Positions 9,399 to 17,300 of a DNA stretch of 64,000 nt are shown here, piece by piece. The DNA lies in the NCBI GenBank assembly GCA_015057445.1, contig SVEI01000003.1, positions 1 to 64,000 on the forward strand, given 5' to 3'. Position numbers and translations under genes: made by a program. This DNA comes from Lachnospiraceae bacterium (lineage in GTDB: Bacteria > Bacillota > Clostridia > Lachnospirales > Lachnospiraceae). Each line of letters starts with the position of its first letter. The first letter of the stretch is position 1. The notes under the pieces are model-generated. The model saw nothing but the letters and a program-made list of their open reading frames with translations, was not told the DNA's origin and made no database searches.

Positions 9399-10292
9399 CT
9401 ACATGAATTTGCTTACCAGCTTATTAAGTGGTCTATACAGTCTAAGCTTTGCTAATATAAGCTTCACCAATCCACCAAAGCTCTTCTTGGTCTTGTAGGC
9501 ATTCTCAAAATACTTAGTTCCATTATTTCCAGACATCTCAATAAGAAATGCAGCTCTCTCACAATATTTCTTGTATATATCTGGTCTTTTTTCATATTCC
9601 TTCTTATACTTATTCTCCATAAGTTCTAGAGCCTTTACAGCCTTTTTGCCATTATAGGATATGGAATCTGCCAAAACCTCTGAATCAACCAACGACTCTG
9701 GAATATAGTATATCTTAAAGCCACATCTTGCCACTCCTATAGCAAAATCCCAGTCCTGAAATCTTGGAAAATCTTTATCAAATCTTACCTTTTCAAAAAT
9801 ATGTCTTTTAGCCACAATAGTCTGAGTACTGACATAATTTTGATATAATAATCTCCCGAATTTATCTTCTTCAGTGTTTAAATTAAAAACTGGTATGGTT
9901 TCACTGAACTTTTTGCCCTTTATTATCTCATCCCTGGTAAGAGCTGAAAATACAAAGTCTGCATCCTGCTCCTCTATGGCCTTAATACATTTCTCAAGCT
10001 TATCAGCATGCCACATGTCATCACTATCCTGAAATGCAATTATCTCACCCTTGGCATTATCTATTCCAATGTTTCTTGCAACACAGGCACCACCATTTTT
10101 CTCGGATTTGATTAATCTGACTCTAGAATCTTCCTTAGCCATCTCATTTACCACAGCTACGGAATTATCCTTAGAACAATCGTCAACTATTATAAGCTCC
10201 AAATCCTTATGGGTTTGGTTTAAAACGCTCATAGCCGCGTCTTTAATTGTAGATTCCCTATTGTACATAGGTATAATTACTGAAACCAGCAT
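9399..10292 (-). CDS. Glycosyltransferase family 2
   Basis: A 297-residue GT2 enzyme: VSVIIPMYNRESTIKDAAMSVL, IVDDCSKDNSV and AFQDSDDMWH (DXD) are all visible in the first 100 residues. Its ATG overlaps the stop codon of the upstream glycosyltransferase gene (TAATG), so the two are translationally coupled. It is a different subtype from the enzyme encoded at 8340-9380. Donor and acceptor unknown. Confidence 0.9.
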   Translation of the reverse strand: MLVSVIIPMYNRESTIKDAAMSVLNQTHKDLELIIVDDCSKDNSVAVVNEMAKEDSRVRLIKSEKNGGACVARNIGIDNAKGEIIAFQDSDDMWHADKLEKCIKAIEEQDADFVFSALTRDEIIKGKKFSETIPVFNLNTEEDKFGRLLYQNYVSTQTIVAKRHIFEKVRFDKDFPRFQDWDFAIGVARCGFKIYYIPESLVDSEVLADSISYNGKKAVKALELMENKYKKEYEKRPDIYKKYCERAAFLIEMSGNNGTKYFENAYKTKKSFGGLVKLILAKLRLYRPLNKLVSKFM

Positions 10293-11185
10293 TACATATT
10301 CTCCATTTCGTTAATTAACACACCTAAGGAATTAACCTGGTGCTTCATCTGAAATACTATCTTCTCTCTGCTTTTCTTTACCACTGTTTCTGTAGATGCA
10401 TCCTCCAAATGTTTTATAAGTAGCTTGGGACTGTATATCATAGGCAATCCTACCTTCTTACATCTTAGGTAAAGTATATCCTCTTCTCTATACAAAAAAG
10501 TGTCCGGATTAAATGCATCTTCATAATATTCTTCGTAAGCTGGAGAAAAAACCAAGCAACAACCGTGAAGAATTATATCACTATGTCTCTCATCTGTTCC
10601 CTTAGCACTAAAGTACTGTCCGTATCTTGAAACCTTAGGTTTGTGTAAAATCTTGTACACATAATTTCTAGCCATCTTAAATGCAGTGACAAAATGATCT
10701 AGATGCCATTTCATCAAAAATATATTTCGTTTATTTAGCTTTAGCTCCTCCCGCATGAATTCAAGGGAAGGAAGCTTCACATAAAGTCCATTGTCCTTGC
10801 CATTCTTAAGAACAATCCTAGGTCCTAACACGCCAAACTTACTATCTTCATATTCCTTCTGGATTGTAGAATAAAAGTCATCCTGAATGATTAATGTGTC
10901 ATTATTCATCACGCAGACAAACTCACATGAAAGTGTTTCCTTTGCATACTTATATCCAATATTATTGCCACCGGCAAAACCAAGATTTGCGTCATTACAA
11001 ATCACCTTTATGTTAGCTGCTGAACTATACATTTCCTCTAGCTTTTTACCTGTGCCATTAGGTGAAGCATTATCCACAATCACAATGTGAAAGTCTTTAG
11101 TATCAAGCTTTTCTTCTATGGACTTAACACAGTCTATAGTTTCCTGTATTGCATTGTAATGTAGTATGACAAATCCTATCTTCAT
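10292..11185 (-). CDS. Glycosyltransferase family 2 (rhamnosyltransferase-like), first gene of the operon
   Basis: A 297-residue GT2 protein with GFVILHYNAIQETIDCVKSI, IVDNASPNGTG, NLGFAGGNNIGY and MNNDTLI, the pattern of WcaE/RfbN-like glycosyltransferases, many of which transfer rhamnose. A dTDP-rhamnose-reductase-like gene lies about 31 kb away, not in this operon. It is the first gene of the minus-strand cluster, with AGGAAAG before the ATG. Only about 17 bp separate it from a terminator-like hairpin, so its promoter must lie inside or before the upstream HD-domain gene. Confidence 0.85.
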   Translation of the reverse strand: MKIGFVILHYNAIQETIDCVKSIEEKLDTKDFHIVIVDNASPNGTGKKLEEMYSSAANIKVICNDANLGFAGGNNIGYKYAKETLSCEFVCVMNNDTLIIQDDFYSTIQKEYEDSKFGVLGPRIVLKNGKDNGLYVKLPSLEFMREELKLNKRNIFLMKWHLDHFVTAFKMARNYVYKILHKPKVSRYGQYFSAKGTDERHSDIILHGCCLVFSPAYEEYYEDAFNPDTFLYREEDILYLRCKKVGLPMIYSPKLLIKHLEDASTETVVKKSREKIVFQMKHQVNSLGVLINEMENM

Positions 11186-11202
11186 AATTCTTTCCTATAA
11201 AG

Positions 11203-11239
11203 GCAAAAGCTGTTACGGTATACCGCAACAGCTTTTTGC
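11203..11239 (-). terminator. Terminator-like hairpin between HD gene and glycan operon
   Basis: Eighteen-base arms (about 11203-11220 with 11221-11239, one mismatch) form an almost perfect palindrome. The minus-strand 3' side has only a modest T-run (CTTTTGCCTTT). The hairpin overlaps the stop codon of the HD-domain gene and lies only 17 bp before the glycan operon, so it could act as an attenuator or processing site rather than a complete stop. Confidence 0.7.
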
Positions 11240-11835
11240 TAAAACAATTCCTTCTCTAACTGGGAGATGTAACTCTCAATCATCTGCATACGCTTAGCAT
11301 ACTCTGCTCTGGCTGTATCTGTCTTACATCTTCTAATCTTAGGTCTGTTAATTCTGTAATAATTCTTAATTCTGTAATATGCCTTCTTGTAGCTTGGCTC
11401 ATCCTCACAGGCTGTTGCCATAGCATCCCAAAGAACGCCAACGGCACCTACCTCATCAAGTAAGTCCGCATCCATAACTATCTTACACTCTATGGATAAA
11501 TCCGCATCTGTTTCCTTATCCTCGTGTATCATAATAATCTCGCCAACTCTTCTGATTATCTCAGGGTCAACGCCTATACTATCCAAATATTCAACTGCAA
11601 GCTCGGCACCAACCTCTCCGTGAGGTCTGTCACCACTTTCATCCCAGCCTATGTCATGTAAGAGAGCTGCTAAAGCTATAATATCTAAATCTCCGCCCAG
11701 CTTGGACTGAAGCTTTATAGCCCATCTGTAAACTCTCATAGTATGTTCAAAACGGCTTCTAAATGGATAGTTTGGTGGTCTACCATTGTCCGAAGTCATC
11801 TTCTTTACATATTCTATTATCTCTGCGTAGTTCAT
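11239..11835 (-). CDS. HD-domain metal-dependent phosphohydrolase
   Basis: A 198-residue HD-superfamily protein. The metal ligands are visible as H31, H60-D61 (LLHDIGWD), H72 and H104 (MIHEDKE). HD proteins hydrolyse phosphate esters such as nucleotides; the true substrate of this clade is unknown. It precedes the glycan operon on the same strand, separated by a hairpin, and could share its transcript. The start has GGGGCG upstream of the ATG. Family is certain, function is not. Confidence 0.8.
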   Translation of the reverse strand: MNYAEIIEYVKKMTSDNGRPPNYPFRSRFEHTMRVYRWAIKLQSKLGGDLDIIALAALLHDIGWDESGDRPHGEVGAELAVEYLDSIGVDPEIIRRVGEIIMIHEDKETDADLSIECKIVMDADLLDEVGAVGVLWDAMATACEDEPSYKKAYYRIKNYYRINRPKIRRCKTDTARAEYAKRMQMIESYISQLEKELF

Positions 11836-11944
11836 AATTTCGCCCCTTAAATCTGGAAATTAACGCATCTTTAGCATTATTCCTAATAATAACATTTTTT
11901 TAGCAAAAAAGCTATATATTTTAGAAAATTTAATACTTTTTTAA

Positions 11945-12206
11945 CCGTGCGACCAGCTTTGTGAAACGCTCATAGGCGTTACCTTAGCAGTTAACTCAGT
12001 CCAGGCAACCTCACGGCACCCAGAAGGTCCTACTTAGTGCTGCTTCGTTCCCGACCTGACACGGTTCATAGGTTTCTGTCGCGCGAGACCCAAACATCAA
12101 CGCCACTTACCAAGGGCAGCCCTACAAGAAACAACCCGAGGCCGGCCATCACTCTCGCTATAGCGGATTGCGAGTACAGGGCACCGCTAACTCCCCAGCT
12201 GCACGG
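11945..12206 (-). ncRNA. ffs: SRP RNA, large bacterial type (4.5S/scRNA)
   Basis: Read on the minus strand, the RNA begins CCGTGCAGCTGGGGAG and ends GGTCGCACGG, so the ends pair. The apical helix-8 domain is recognisable as GTGTCAGGTCGGGAACGAAGCAGCAC, shown here as GTCAGGTCGGGAACGAAG followed by CAGCAC. The 5' part (GGTGCCCTGTA ... AATCCGCTATAGCG) matches the Alu-domain region of the large type found in Firmicutes. Length is about 262 nt. It binds Ffh to target membrane proteins. It lies next to tadA, a common arrangement. Ends are accurate to a few bases. Confidence 0.92.
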
Positions 12207-12352
12207 AAATTTATATCAACTACCAAGCAATTATTATTAACTTGGTAACTTGATTACATTGTAAGCTTGTCACCGTAGCTCTTAGTTTTACTCATAAAAA
12301 GCCATAGTAACCGACTATCACTAAGTAAGTATATATAAAATATTATGTTAAG
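12207..12352. other. Intergenic region tadA-ffs
   Basis: 146 bp upstream of the SRP RNA. A TATAAA-like -10 (in GATATAAAT on the minus strand) lies just before the RNA 5' end. A 7-bp inverted repeat (ACCAAG ... CTTGGT, about 12223-12246) overlaps this promoter area. No gene is seen. Confidence 0.5.
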
Positions 12353-12856
12353 TCAAGATTTTTCGTTCTTTTTGCTTGCTCTTAGCCAAGAAAAAAATTC
12401 TTTCATCAGTGTAGAACATTGCTCTTCTAACACCCCTCGCACCACTTTAACCTGATGATTAAATTGACTCATGTCAAGAAGATTTATAATTGAACCAGCA
12501 CATCCTGCCTTAGGATTCATACATCCAATAACAACCTTAGGAATTCTTGCTTGAACTATGGCACCTGCACACATTTGACATGGTTCTAATGTGACATACA
12601 TAGTGCAATCTTCTAATCTCCAATCCCCTATGACCTTAGAAGCCTTTTTAATTGCAAGAATTTCCGCGTGGGCTAAGGTGGTCTTGTCCGCATTACGTCT
12701 ATTGTACCCTCTTGCTATTACTTTGCCTTCATAGACAATAACGCACCCTATAGGAACATCTCCCTTTAAAGCCGCCTTTTTTGCCAGATTAATAGCCTGC
12801 TTCATGAATCTTTCATCATCCTTGGTTATTACATTTTCGTCATTAGAATTATTCAT
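12353..12856 (-). CDS. tadA: tRNA-specific adenosine deaminase
   Basis: About 167 residues. TadA converts A34 to inosine in the anticodon of tRNA-Arg(ACG). The zinc-binding signature is present: HAE at 63-65 with the catalytic Glu, and PCQMC at 92-96. I place the start at 12856 because AGAGG lies about 8 nt before this ATG; the frame is open 22 codons further upstream, but that extension has no similarity to the family and no ribosome site. It is adjacent to the SRP RNA gene. Length matches the family. Confidence 0.93.
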   Translation of the reverse strand: MNNSNDENVITKDDERFMKQAINLAKKAALKGDVPIGCVIVYEGKVIARGYNRRNADKTTLAHAEILAIKKASKVIGDWRLEDCTMYVTLEPCQMCAGAIVQARIPKVVIGCMNPKAGCAGSIINLLDMSQFNHQVKVVRGVLEEQCSTLMKEFFSWLRASKKNEKS

Positions 12857-13001
12857 TGTTATCTTCCTCTTGTTATCCATAAAACTTATGGTCCATCTCT
12901 CTAAGTCAAAAATTAGTGACAATCATATAAATATCTAATATACTGTCATTAGTTGATTTTTTCACTGACCTAACAGTATCTATTCGTTATGAGAGGCATT
13001 T

Positions 13002-13559
13002 ATGGGACCATTAGAAACATATACAAAACATTATATATTAAAGGTTGAAAATGAGTCGGCAGCCAAAAACGTACTTAATCTTTACCTTAGAAATCGCATT
13101 TCCTTCGAGCAGTACGAGCCAACCAGACCTGTGAATTTTTACACCCTTGATTACCATATGCTTTCACTTAGCAGGGAGAAAAAGGCCTATGAGTTGGGAA
13201 CATTTGTAAGGTATTATATATATAGTCTTGCTAACCCATCCCGAATTATTGGTGCTGTTAATTTTAATATATATAGAAATGATGTAGAAAACTTTGTGGA
13301 AGTTGGGTACAAAGTAGATTCTCTATACCAGAATCAAGGTGTGGCATCTGAGGTCTTAAGTCACCTCATTCCACTAGTTTCATATCACTATAATATTCAT
13401 CGTTTTGATGCAAGGATACATCCTGAAAACTATCCATCAATTAGATTGGCAGCCAAGCTTGGCTTTAACCCTAAGTACCTAGAACCAAAAAGTGCAAATA
13501 TTCTAGGCAAAGATGTGGATATTGTTCGCTATTCTTTGACAATCTCCCAAACCCAGTAG
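13002..13559 (+). CDS. GNAT-family N-acetyltransferase
   Basis: A 185-residue protein of the RimJ/RimL-like GNAT group, which move an acetyl group from acetyl-CoA to amines. Typical segments are RIIGAVNFNIY (beta 2-3), VEVGYKVDSLYQNQGVASEVLSHLI (motif A with the Q/R-x-x-G-x-A/G acetyl-CoA loop) and a final NYPSIRLAAKLGFNP. GAGAGG precedes the ATG. The substrate is unknown. Its last 31 bp overlap, tail to tail, the coding sequence on the opposite strand. Confidence 0.85.
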   Translation: MGPLETYTKHYILKVENESAAKNVLNLYLRNRISFEQYEPTRPVNFYTLDYHMLSLSREKKAYELGTFVRYYIYSLANPSRIIGAVNFNIYRNDVENFVEVGYKVDSLYQNQGVASEVLSHLIPLVSYHYNIHRFDARIHPENYPSIRLAAKLGFNPKYLEPKSANILGKDVDIVRYSLTISQTQ

Positions 13560-14395
13560 CCAAAATTTCCTGTTTTGGTTTCTTCATTTTTAACTGGCAC
13601 AAACAAGCTAAATCCAAACATATTTGCCAGATATTTTTCTTTGTTGGTATATACTCCAGGCACTCCTATGACATAGGTGTCCTGATTTCTATTCTTAACC
13701 TTAATCTTTCCAAGCATTATGTATCTGTATCTGTAATATCCGTGGGTCAAAAAACTATTCTGTCCCAATTTCCAATTCCCTATAGGTAGTCTTCCTATAT
13801 CCTGTGGTACTATCTTTACACATTCAAAAAATGGACTATCTATAAATGTAGGCAGCTTTACACTGCTATTTATCAAACTTTCTATTAGCGACTCTTTAGG
13901 TTGACTTTCCGGTTCTTCCCTTTGTTCTTCAACTGAATCACTTTTTTCTGTCATCTTCAAATATTCTGGTATAGGTATTAGTCCCACCTTAGGACTCTTC
14001 TCTCCTACAGATAACTCGCTAATATTTATATCTTTTTCTTTCCACAGGGACATGAGGGTATCCCCATCATCCACAGCAAAAAACACACCATCGTAGTCCT
14101 TTGGTGTTAGCTCTTCTTTCCCGAAGCCTTTCCACGGTATTACTTTTGTAACACTGATAGTATCCTTTTGCTCAGACGGAACTAATACTTCATCTAAGAG
14201 AATAAGTTCTCTTTGCTCATAGATAAAATATAGCTTACAGCTACATACAAAGGGTTTGTAAAGTTTAAGTCCTATATCAACCTTTGCCTCATCTACACCT
14301 TCTCTGCTTGTCCTAATAACTTTTATATAACCCGCATTCTCCCAGCGCTTATTGTCCTTATATCTGTAGATGTATGACACCCATCGTTCCTGCAT
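13529..14395 (-). CDS. Conserved hypothetical protein, DUF6128-like
   Basis: A 288-residue protein with no signal peptide. It has an N-terminal beta-rich domain (residues 1-130), an acidic and glutamine-rich linker (about 150-175: EEQREEPESQPKE) and a C-terminal domain with HGYYRYRYIMLGKIK and YVIGVPGVYTNKEKYLANMFGF. The C-terminal block resembles a domain seen mainly in Lachnospiraceae proteins (DUF6128 type); this is from memory and not verified. The function is unknown. The 3' end overlaps the convergent acetyltransferase gene by 31 bp. Confidence 0.65.
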   Translation of the reverse strand: MQERWVSYIYRYKDNKRWENAGYIKVIRTSREGVDEAKVDIGLKLYKPFVCSCKLYFIYEQRELILLDEVLVPSEQKDTISVTKVIPWKGFGKEELTPKDYDGVFFAVDDGDTLMSLWKEKDINISELSVGEKSPKVGLIPIPEYLKMTEKSDSVEEQREEPESQPKESLIESLINSSVKLPTFIDSPFFECVKIVPQDIGRLPIGNWKLGQNSFLTHGYYRYRYIMLGKIKVKNRNQDTYVIGVPGVYTNKEKYLANMFGFSLFVPVKNEETKTGNFGYWVWEIVKE

Positions 14396-14465
14396 GCTTC
14401 GCCCCGCCTTTCATATATTCCATAAATAAAATATATGTGGAAAGGGCTGATTTTATAACAAGAAT

Positions 14466-15326
14466 TTAATTCATTTCCAAAAGGTAATCGCTAAGCTTTG
14501 CAAATTGTTCTAGATTAAGAGCCTCTCCTCTAACACTATCAGATAGGCCCATAGCTCTTAAAGCTTCCACCACCTGTTCCTTGGTGAAGTTCAAATCCGG
14601 TGAATTATTAATACCATTTTGCAAAGTTTTTCTTCTCTGATTAAATGAAGCTCTAATAAGCTTAAACATAAGCTTCTCGTCCTTCACTGTAACTGGAGGA
14701 TTCTCCCAGCTAGTAAGTCTTATAACTGCAGAACCAACATTTGGTCTAGGCATAAAGCAGTTAGGTGGTACATTTGCCACGATATAAGGATTTGCATAAT
14801 ACTGCACTGCCAAAGAAAGAGCGCCGTAATCCTTACTTCCAGGACCAGACTGCATTCTGTCTGCAACCTCCTTTTGAACCATAACTGTAATGGACTCCGC
14901 TGGTATATGATTCTCAAAAAGTCCCATAATTATAGGAGTTGTGATGTAGTAAGGAAGGTTTGCAACTACCTTAACCTTATCCGCCTTACCCTTAATAAGC
15001 TCATGAATATCCACCTTAAGAATATCGTTATTGATAATAGTAACATTATCATAATCCCCTAGGGTTTCCTCATATATTGGCAGAAGATTCTTGTCAATCT
15101 CAACTGCAATAACCTGTCCTGCTGCCTCCGCAAGATACTGAGTCATTGTTCCTATTCCAGGACCTATCTCAAGTACAGTATCCTCCTTGGTTATCTCGGC
15201 CGCAGCTATGATCTTATCTATAACTCTGCCATCTATAAGAAAGTTCTGTCCGAATCTTTTCTGAAATGCAAAATCATACTTTTTAATTATATCTATTGTA
15301 ACCTGTGGGTTGCTTAATTTTTCCAT
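14466..15326 (-). CDS. rsmA: 16S rRNA dimethyladenosine transferase (KsgA)
   Basis: About 286 residues. RsmA dimethylates A1518 and A1519 in 16S rRNA. The SAM-binding motif LEIGPGIGTMTQYL and the catalytic NLPYYITTPII are present, along with the N-terminal KRFGQNFLID signature. I choose the ATG at 15326 over the GTG at 15332 because AGGAG lies 5 nt before it. It follows tatD on the same strand, separated by a tRNA-like hairpin; tatD-rsmA linkage is common in Firmicutes. Confidence 0.95.
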   Translation of the reverse strand: MEKLSNPQVTIDIIKKYDFAFQKRFGQNFLIDGRVIDKIIAAAEITKEDTVLEIGPGIGTMTQYLAEAAGQVIAVEIDKNLLPIYEETLGDYDNVTIINNDILKVDIHELIKGKADKVKVVANLPYYITTPIIMGLFENHIPAESITVMVQKEVADRMQSGPGSKDYGALSLAVQYYANPYIVANVPPNCFMPRPNVGSAVIRLTSWENPPVTVKDEKLMFKLIRASFNQRRKTLQNGINNSPDLNFTKEQVVEALRAMGLSDSVRGEALNLEQFAKLSDYLLEMN

Positions 15327-15345
15327 ATTCACTCCTATTATTATC

Positions 15346-15378
15346 TTGGTGTCGAGGGTTCAAATCCCCCTACACCAA
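15346..15378 (+). other. tRNA 3'-end-like fragment (T arm plus acceptor strand)
   Basis: GAGGG-TTCAAAT-CCCCC (15354-15370) is a T arm with a canonical 7-base T loop and one A-C mismatch in the stem. It is followed by TACACCA and an A, exactly where the acceptor strand and discriminator would be. TTGGTGT (15346-15352) pairs with ACACCAA (15372-15378), giving a tRNA minihelix without D or anticodon arms. It lies between tatD and rsmA on the opposite strand. It may be a relic of an integration site or simply the intergenic hairpin. Confidence 0.5.
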
Positions 15379-16158
15379 CTACTGACTTATTCTGTATAAC
15401 CTAAGCGCATTATTCCAAGTCTCCTCATACACCTGCTCCACTGACACATGCTTAATATCAGCTATGGCCTGGGCCACATAGGGTAGCCTCGAGGAATCAT
15501 TTCTCTTACTTCTAAATGGATCTGGTGATAGGTAAGGCGCGTCTGTCTCTAGCACTATACTCTCTAGTGGTACGTAGTCCACAACTTCCTTAATCGCCTT
15601 GGCGTTCTTAAAGGTAAGCACTCCGCCTATACCGAAGAAGAATCCCATATTAAGATAATCCCTTGCCTGTTCCTTAGAATATGAATAACAGTGAACCACA
15701 CCACCTATATCCTTGGCTTTAGAAGCTGTCATTATATCAAGTGTGTCTTTAGCTGCATCTCGGCTGTGAACCACTATAGGAAGCTTAATCTCCTTAGCCA
15801 ACTCCATCTGGGCAGCAAACCATTTTTGTTGTACCTGCTTGTCAATGTTATCATAGTGATAGTCTAAACCTATCTCTCCTACGGCAACTATCTTTTCGTT
15901 CTTTAGAGCAAGCTCCTTAAGAAGCGGTATCTCATCAAATTTTTCCATCTCGTCTATATCTGACGGATGAACTCCAACTGTCCCATAGAAAAAATCATAT
16001 TTCTTGGTGTACTCTACTGCAACCTGTGAAGAATTGAGAGATACAGCAATGTTAGTAACTGCCTCCACTCCCTTATCCTTTAAAGATGCAATTAGTTCCT
16101 CTCTATCTTCATCAAATGCTCTATCATCATAGTGGGCATGTGTGTCAAAAATCCTCAT
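15379..16158 (-). CDS. tatD: TatD-family metal-dependent DNase
   Basis: A 259-residue TIM-barrel hydrolase. FDTHAHYDD at the N-terminus and GEIGLDYHYD, VVHSRDA, GVVHCYS and LETDAPYLSPDP are the metal-site signatures. TatD proteins are 3'-5' exonucleases or deacylases implicated in DNA repair and quality control. AGGAG precedes the ATG. It is upstream of rsmA on the same strand, the usual Firmicute order. Length is normal. Confidence 0.93.
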   Translation of the reverse strand: MRIFDTHAHYDDRAFDEDREELIASLKDKGVEAVTNIAVSLNSSQVAVEYTKKYDFFYGTVGVHPSDIDEMEKFDEIPLLKELALKNEKIVAVGEIGLDYHYDNIDKQVQQKWFAAQMELAKEIKLPIVVHSRDAAKDTLDIMTASKAKDIGGVVHCYSYSKEQARDYLNMGFFFGIGGVLTFKNAKAIKEVVDYVPLESIVLETDAPYLSPDPFRSKRNDSSRLPYVAQAIADIKHVSVEQVYEETWNNALRLYRISQ

Positions 16159-16326
16159 AGTCTATTCTCCTATATGTCACATATATAACTGGTTATAATT
16201 GTAATTAAAATTGAATTTTTCTAAATCAATATATTCATTTTTTGTCTAGCACTCTAATAATACCACTCTATTTTATTAATTAAATATTTAAATGTAAACA
16301 TTTTTCTTTATTTCCCATAATTTATG

Positions 16327-16355
16327 TTGAAATTTGTAGGAAAATTTCGTAAAAT
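16327..16355 (+). promoter_or_regulatory. Sigma-A promoter of the mini-chemoreceptor gene
   Basis: TTGAAA (16327-16332), a 17-bp spacer, and TAAAAT (16350-16355), about 35 bp before the ATG at 16391; GGAGGGT is the ribosome site. Confidence 0.7.
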
Positions 16356-16390
16356 ATTCAGTAGGACTAGATACATAGGAGGGTATAGCT

Positions 16391-16984
16391 ATGACAGTAC
16401 AGGATTATTTAGATATTAGCGCTCTTGAGGAGCTATTAGAAAAGTGGGCTACTGCTACTAATATGATAGCTGTAGTATTAGATGATGAAGGTAATTTCCT
16501 TTCAAATAAGCTTGGATTTTCACGTGATAACATCGAAGCATTTAGTGAGGATATCGAGGTTGACGACGTAATCGTTGCTTCAATTATTGGTGGACCACTT
16601 GACGAGGATGCTGACGAAGACGCAGTTGAAGCAGCAGGACAGCTTCTTGCTTCATCTATTCAGAATCTTATGGAAGCGTCATTTAGAAAAGCAGAATTTG
16701 CAAATATGCAGGAAAGCTTTGTTAGTGAGATTGAAGGTGCTGCAGACCTTATTAAGGAACTTCTCATTAAGTCTCAGGGACTTAAGAAGATTGAGAATAA
16801 GCAGAACATCCTTGCTCTTAACGCTTCTATCGAGGCAGCTAGAGCTGGTGAGGCTGGTCGTGGATTTACCGTTGTTGCTCACGAGTTCGGTAAGATGGCT
16901 CACGAGTCAGGTGTAATCAATGATTCAGTTCAGAAGACATTACAGCAATTAGATAAGTGTGTTAGAGATTTAGCACGTTCGTAA
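16391..16984 (+). CDS. Small soluble chemoreceptor-like protein (PocR-like N-terminus, truncated MCP tip)
   Basis: A 197-residue protein without membrane segments. Residues 1-100 resemble a shortened PocR-type ligand domain ([23 protein letters not shown]...). Residues about 135-185 contain the conserved tip of methyl-accepting chemotaxis proteins ([21 protein letters not shown] and the [13 protein letters not shown] stretch), which contacts CheW and CheA. The methylation helices and HAMP domain are missing, so the receptor is about a third of normal length. It has its own promoter and terminator, thus is a single-gene unit. It may be a cytosolic redox or metabolite sensor coupled to chemotaxis; this is an inference. 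Confidence 0.75.
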   Translation: MTVQDYLDISALEELLEKWATATNMIAVVLDDEGNFLSNKLGFSRDNIEAFSEDIEVDDVIVASIIGGPLDEDADEDAVEAAGQLLASSIQNLMEASFRKAEFANMQESFVSEIEGAADLIKELLIKSQGLKKIENKQNILALNASIEAARAGEAGRGFTVVAHEFGKMAHESGVINDSVQKTLQQLDKCVRDLARS

Positions 16985-17027
16985 GACATAAAAAAATTGC
17001 CCATTGGGGCAATTTTTTTATGTCTTA
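16983..17027. terminator. Strong bidirectional terminator
   Basis: A perfect 20-bp inverted repeat with an ATTG loop: the core ATTGCCC / GGGCAAT is flanked by A7 and T7 runs and by AAGACAT / ATGTCTT. It ends the chemoreceptor-like gene. Confidence 0.9.
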
Positions 17028-17130
17028 CTTTGTGAACAAAACTTCACATTTTTTACAAACTTTAAACACAATCTAATAGTATATTAACACTTGTAAGAGC
17101 TTTTCATATATTTGAATCCTCTCTCCCCTC

Positions 17131-17178
17131 AAAAAGGTGATGTTGATTTCCTCCCCGGAGTCACATCACCTTTTTACA
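17131..17178 (+). terminator. Orphan terminator hairpin
   Basis: A 13-bp perfect stem (17131-17143 with 17163-17175), 19-nt loop containing CTCCCCGGAG, ending in T5. It lies 105 bp after the previous terminator with no gene between, so it may end a short untranslated transcript. Confidence 0.6.
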
Positions 17179-17219
17179 TTATTATTTATCAACTATTTCT
17201 TTTATTTTCTCACACCTTT

Positions 17220-17228
17220 TGCTATAAT
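17220..17228 (+). promoter_or_regulatory. Extended -10 promoter of the aminotransferase gene
   Basis: TGCTATAAT is an extended -10 element about 73 bp before the ATG at 17301. No clear -35 is seen. Confidence 0.6.
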
Positions 17229-17300
17229 AAGGGAAGTTTTTATTTATGCAAGAACATCTAGGGTATCATTCCCAAACTAGAAATAACGGAGGCAACAAAT

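Noticed and set aside
280-11185. Standard licABCD phosphocholine locus
   Set aside because: Choline kinase and choline transporter genes are absent and a PhnW-like gene is present instead, so the assignment is left open.
12037-12240. Open reading frame of 67 codons on the plus strand
   Set aside because: It lies within the complement of the SRP RNA and has no ribosome site; it is a by-product of the RNA sequence.
16575-16916. 113-codon frame within the chemoreceptor-like gene
   Set aside because: It is in another frame of a well-supported gene with strong motif matches; composition (Leu/Arg-rich) is typical of a shadow frame.
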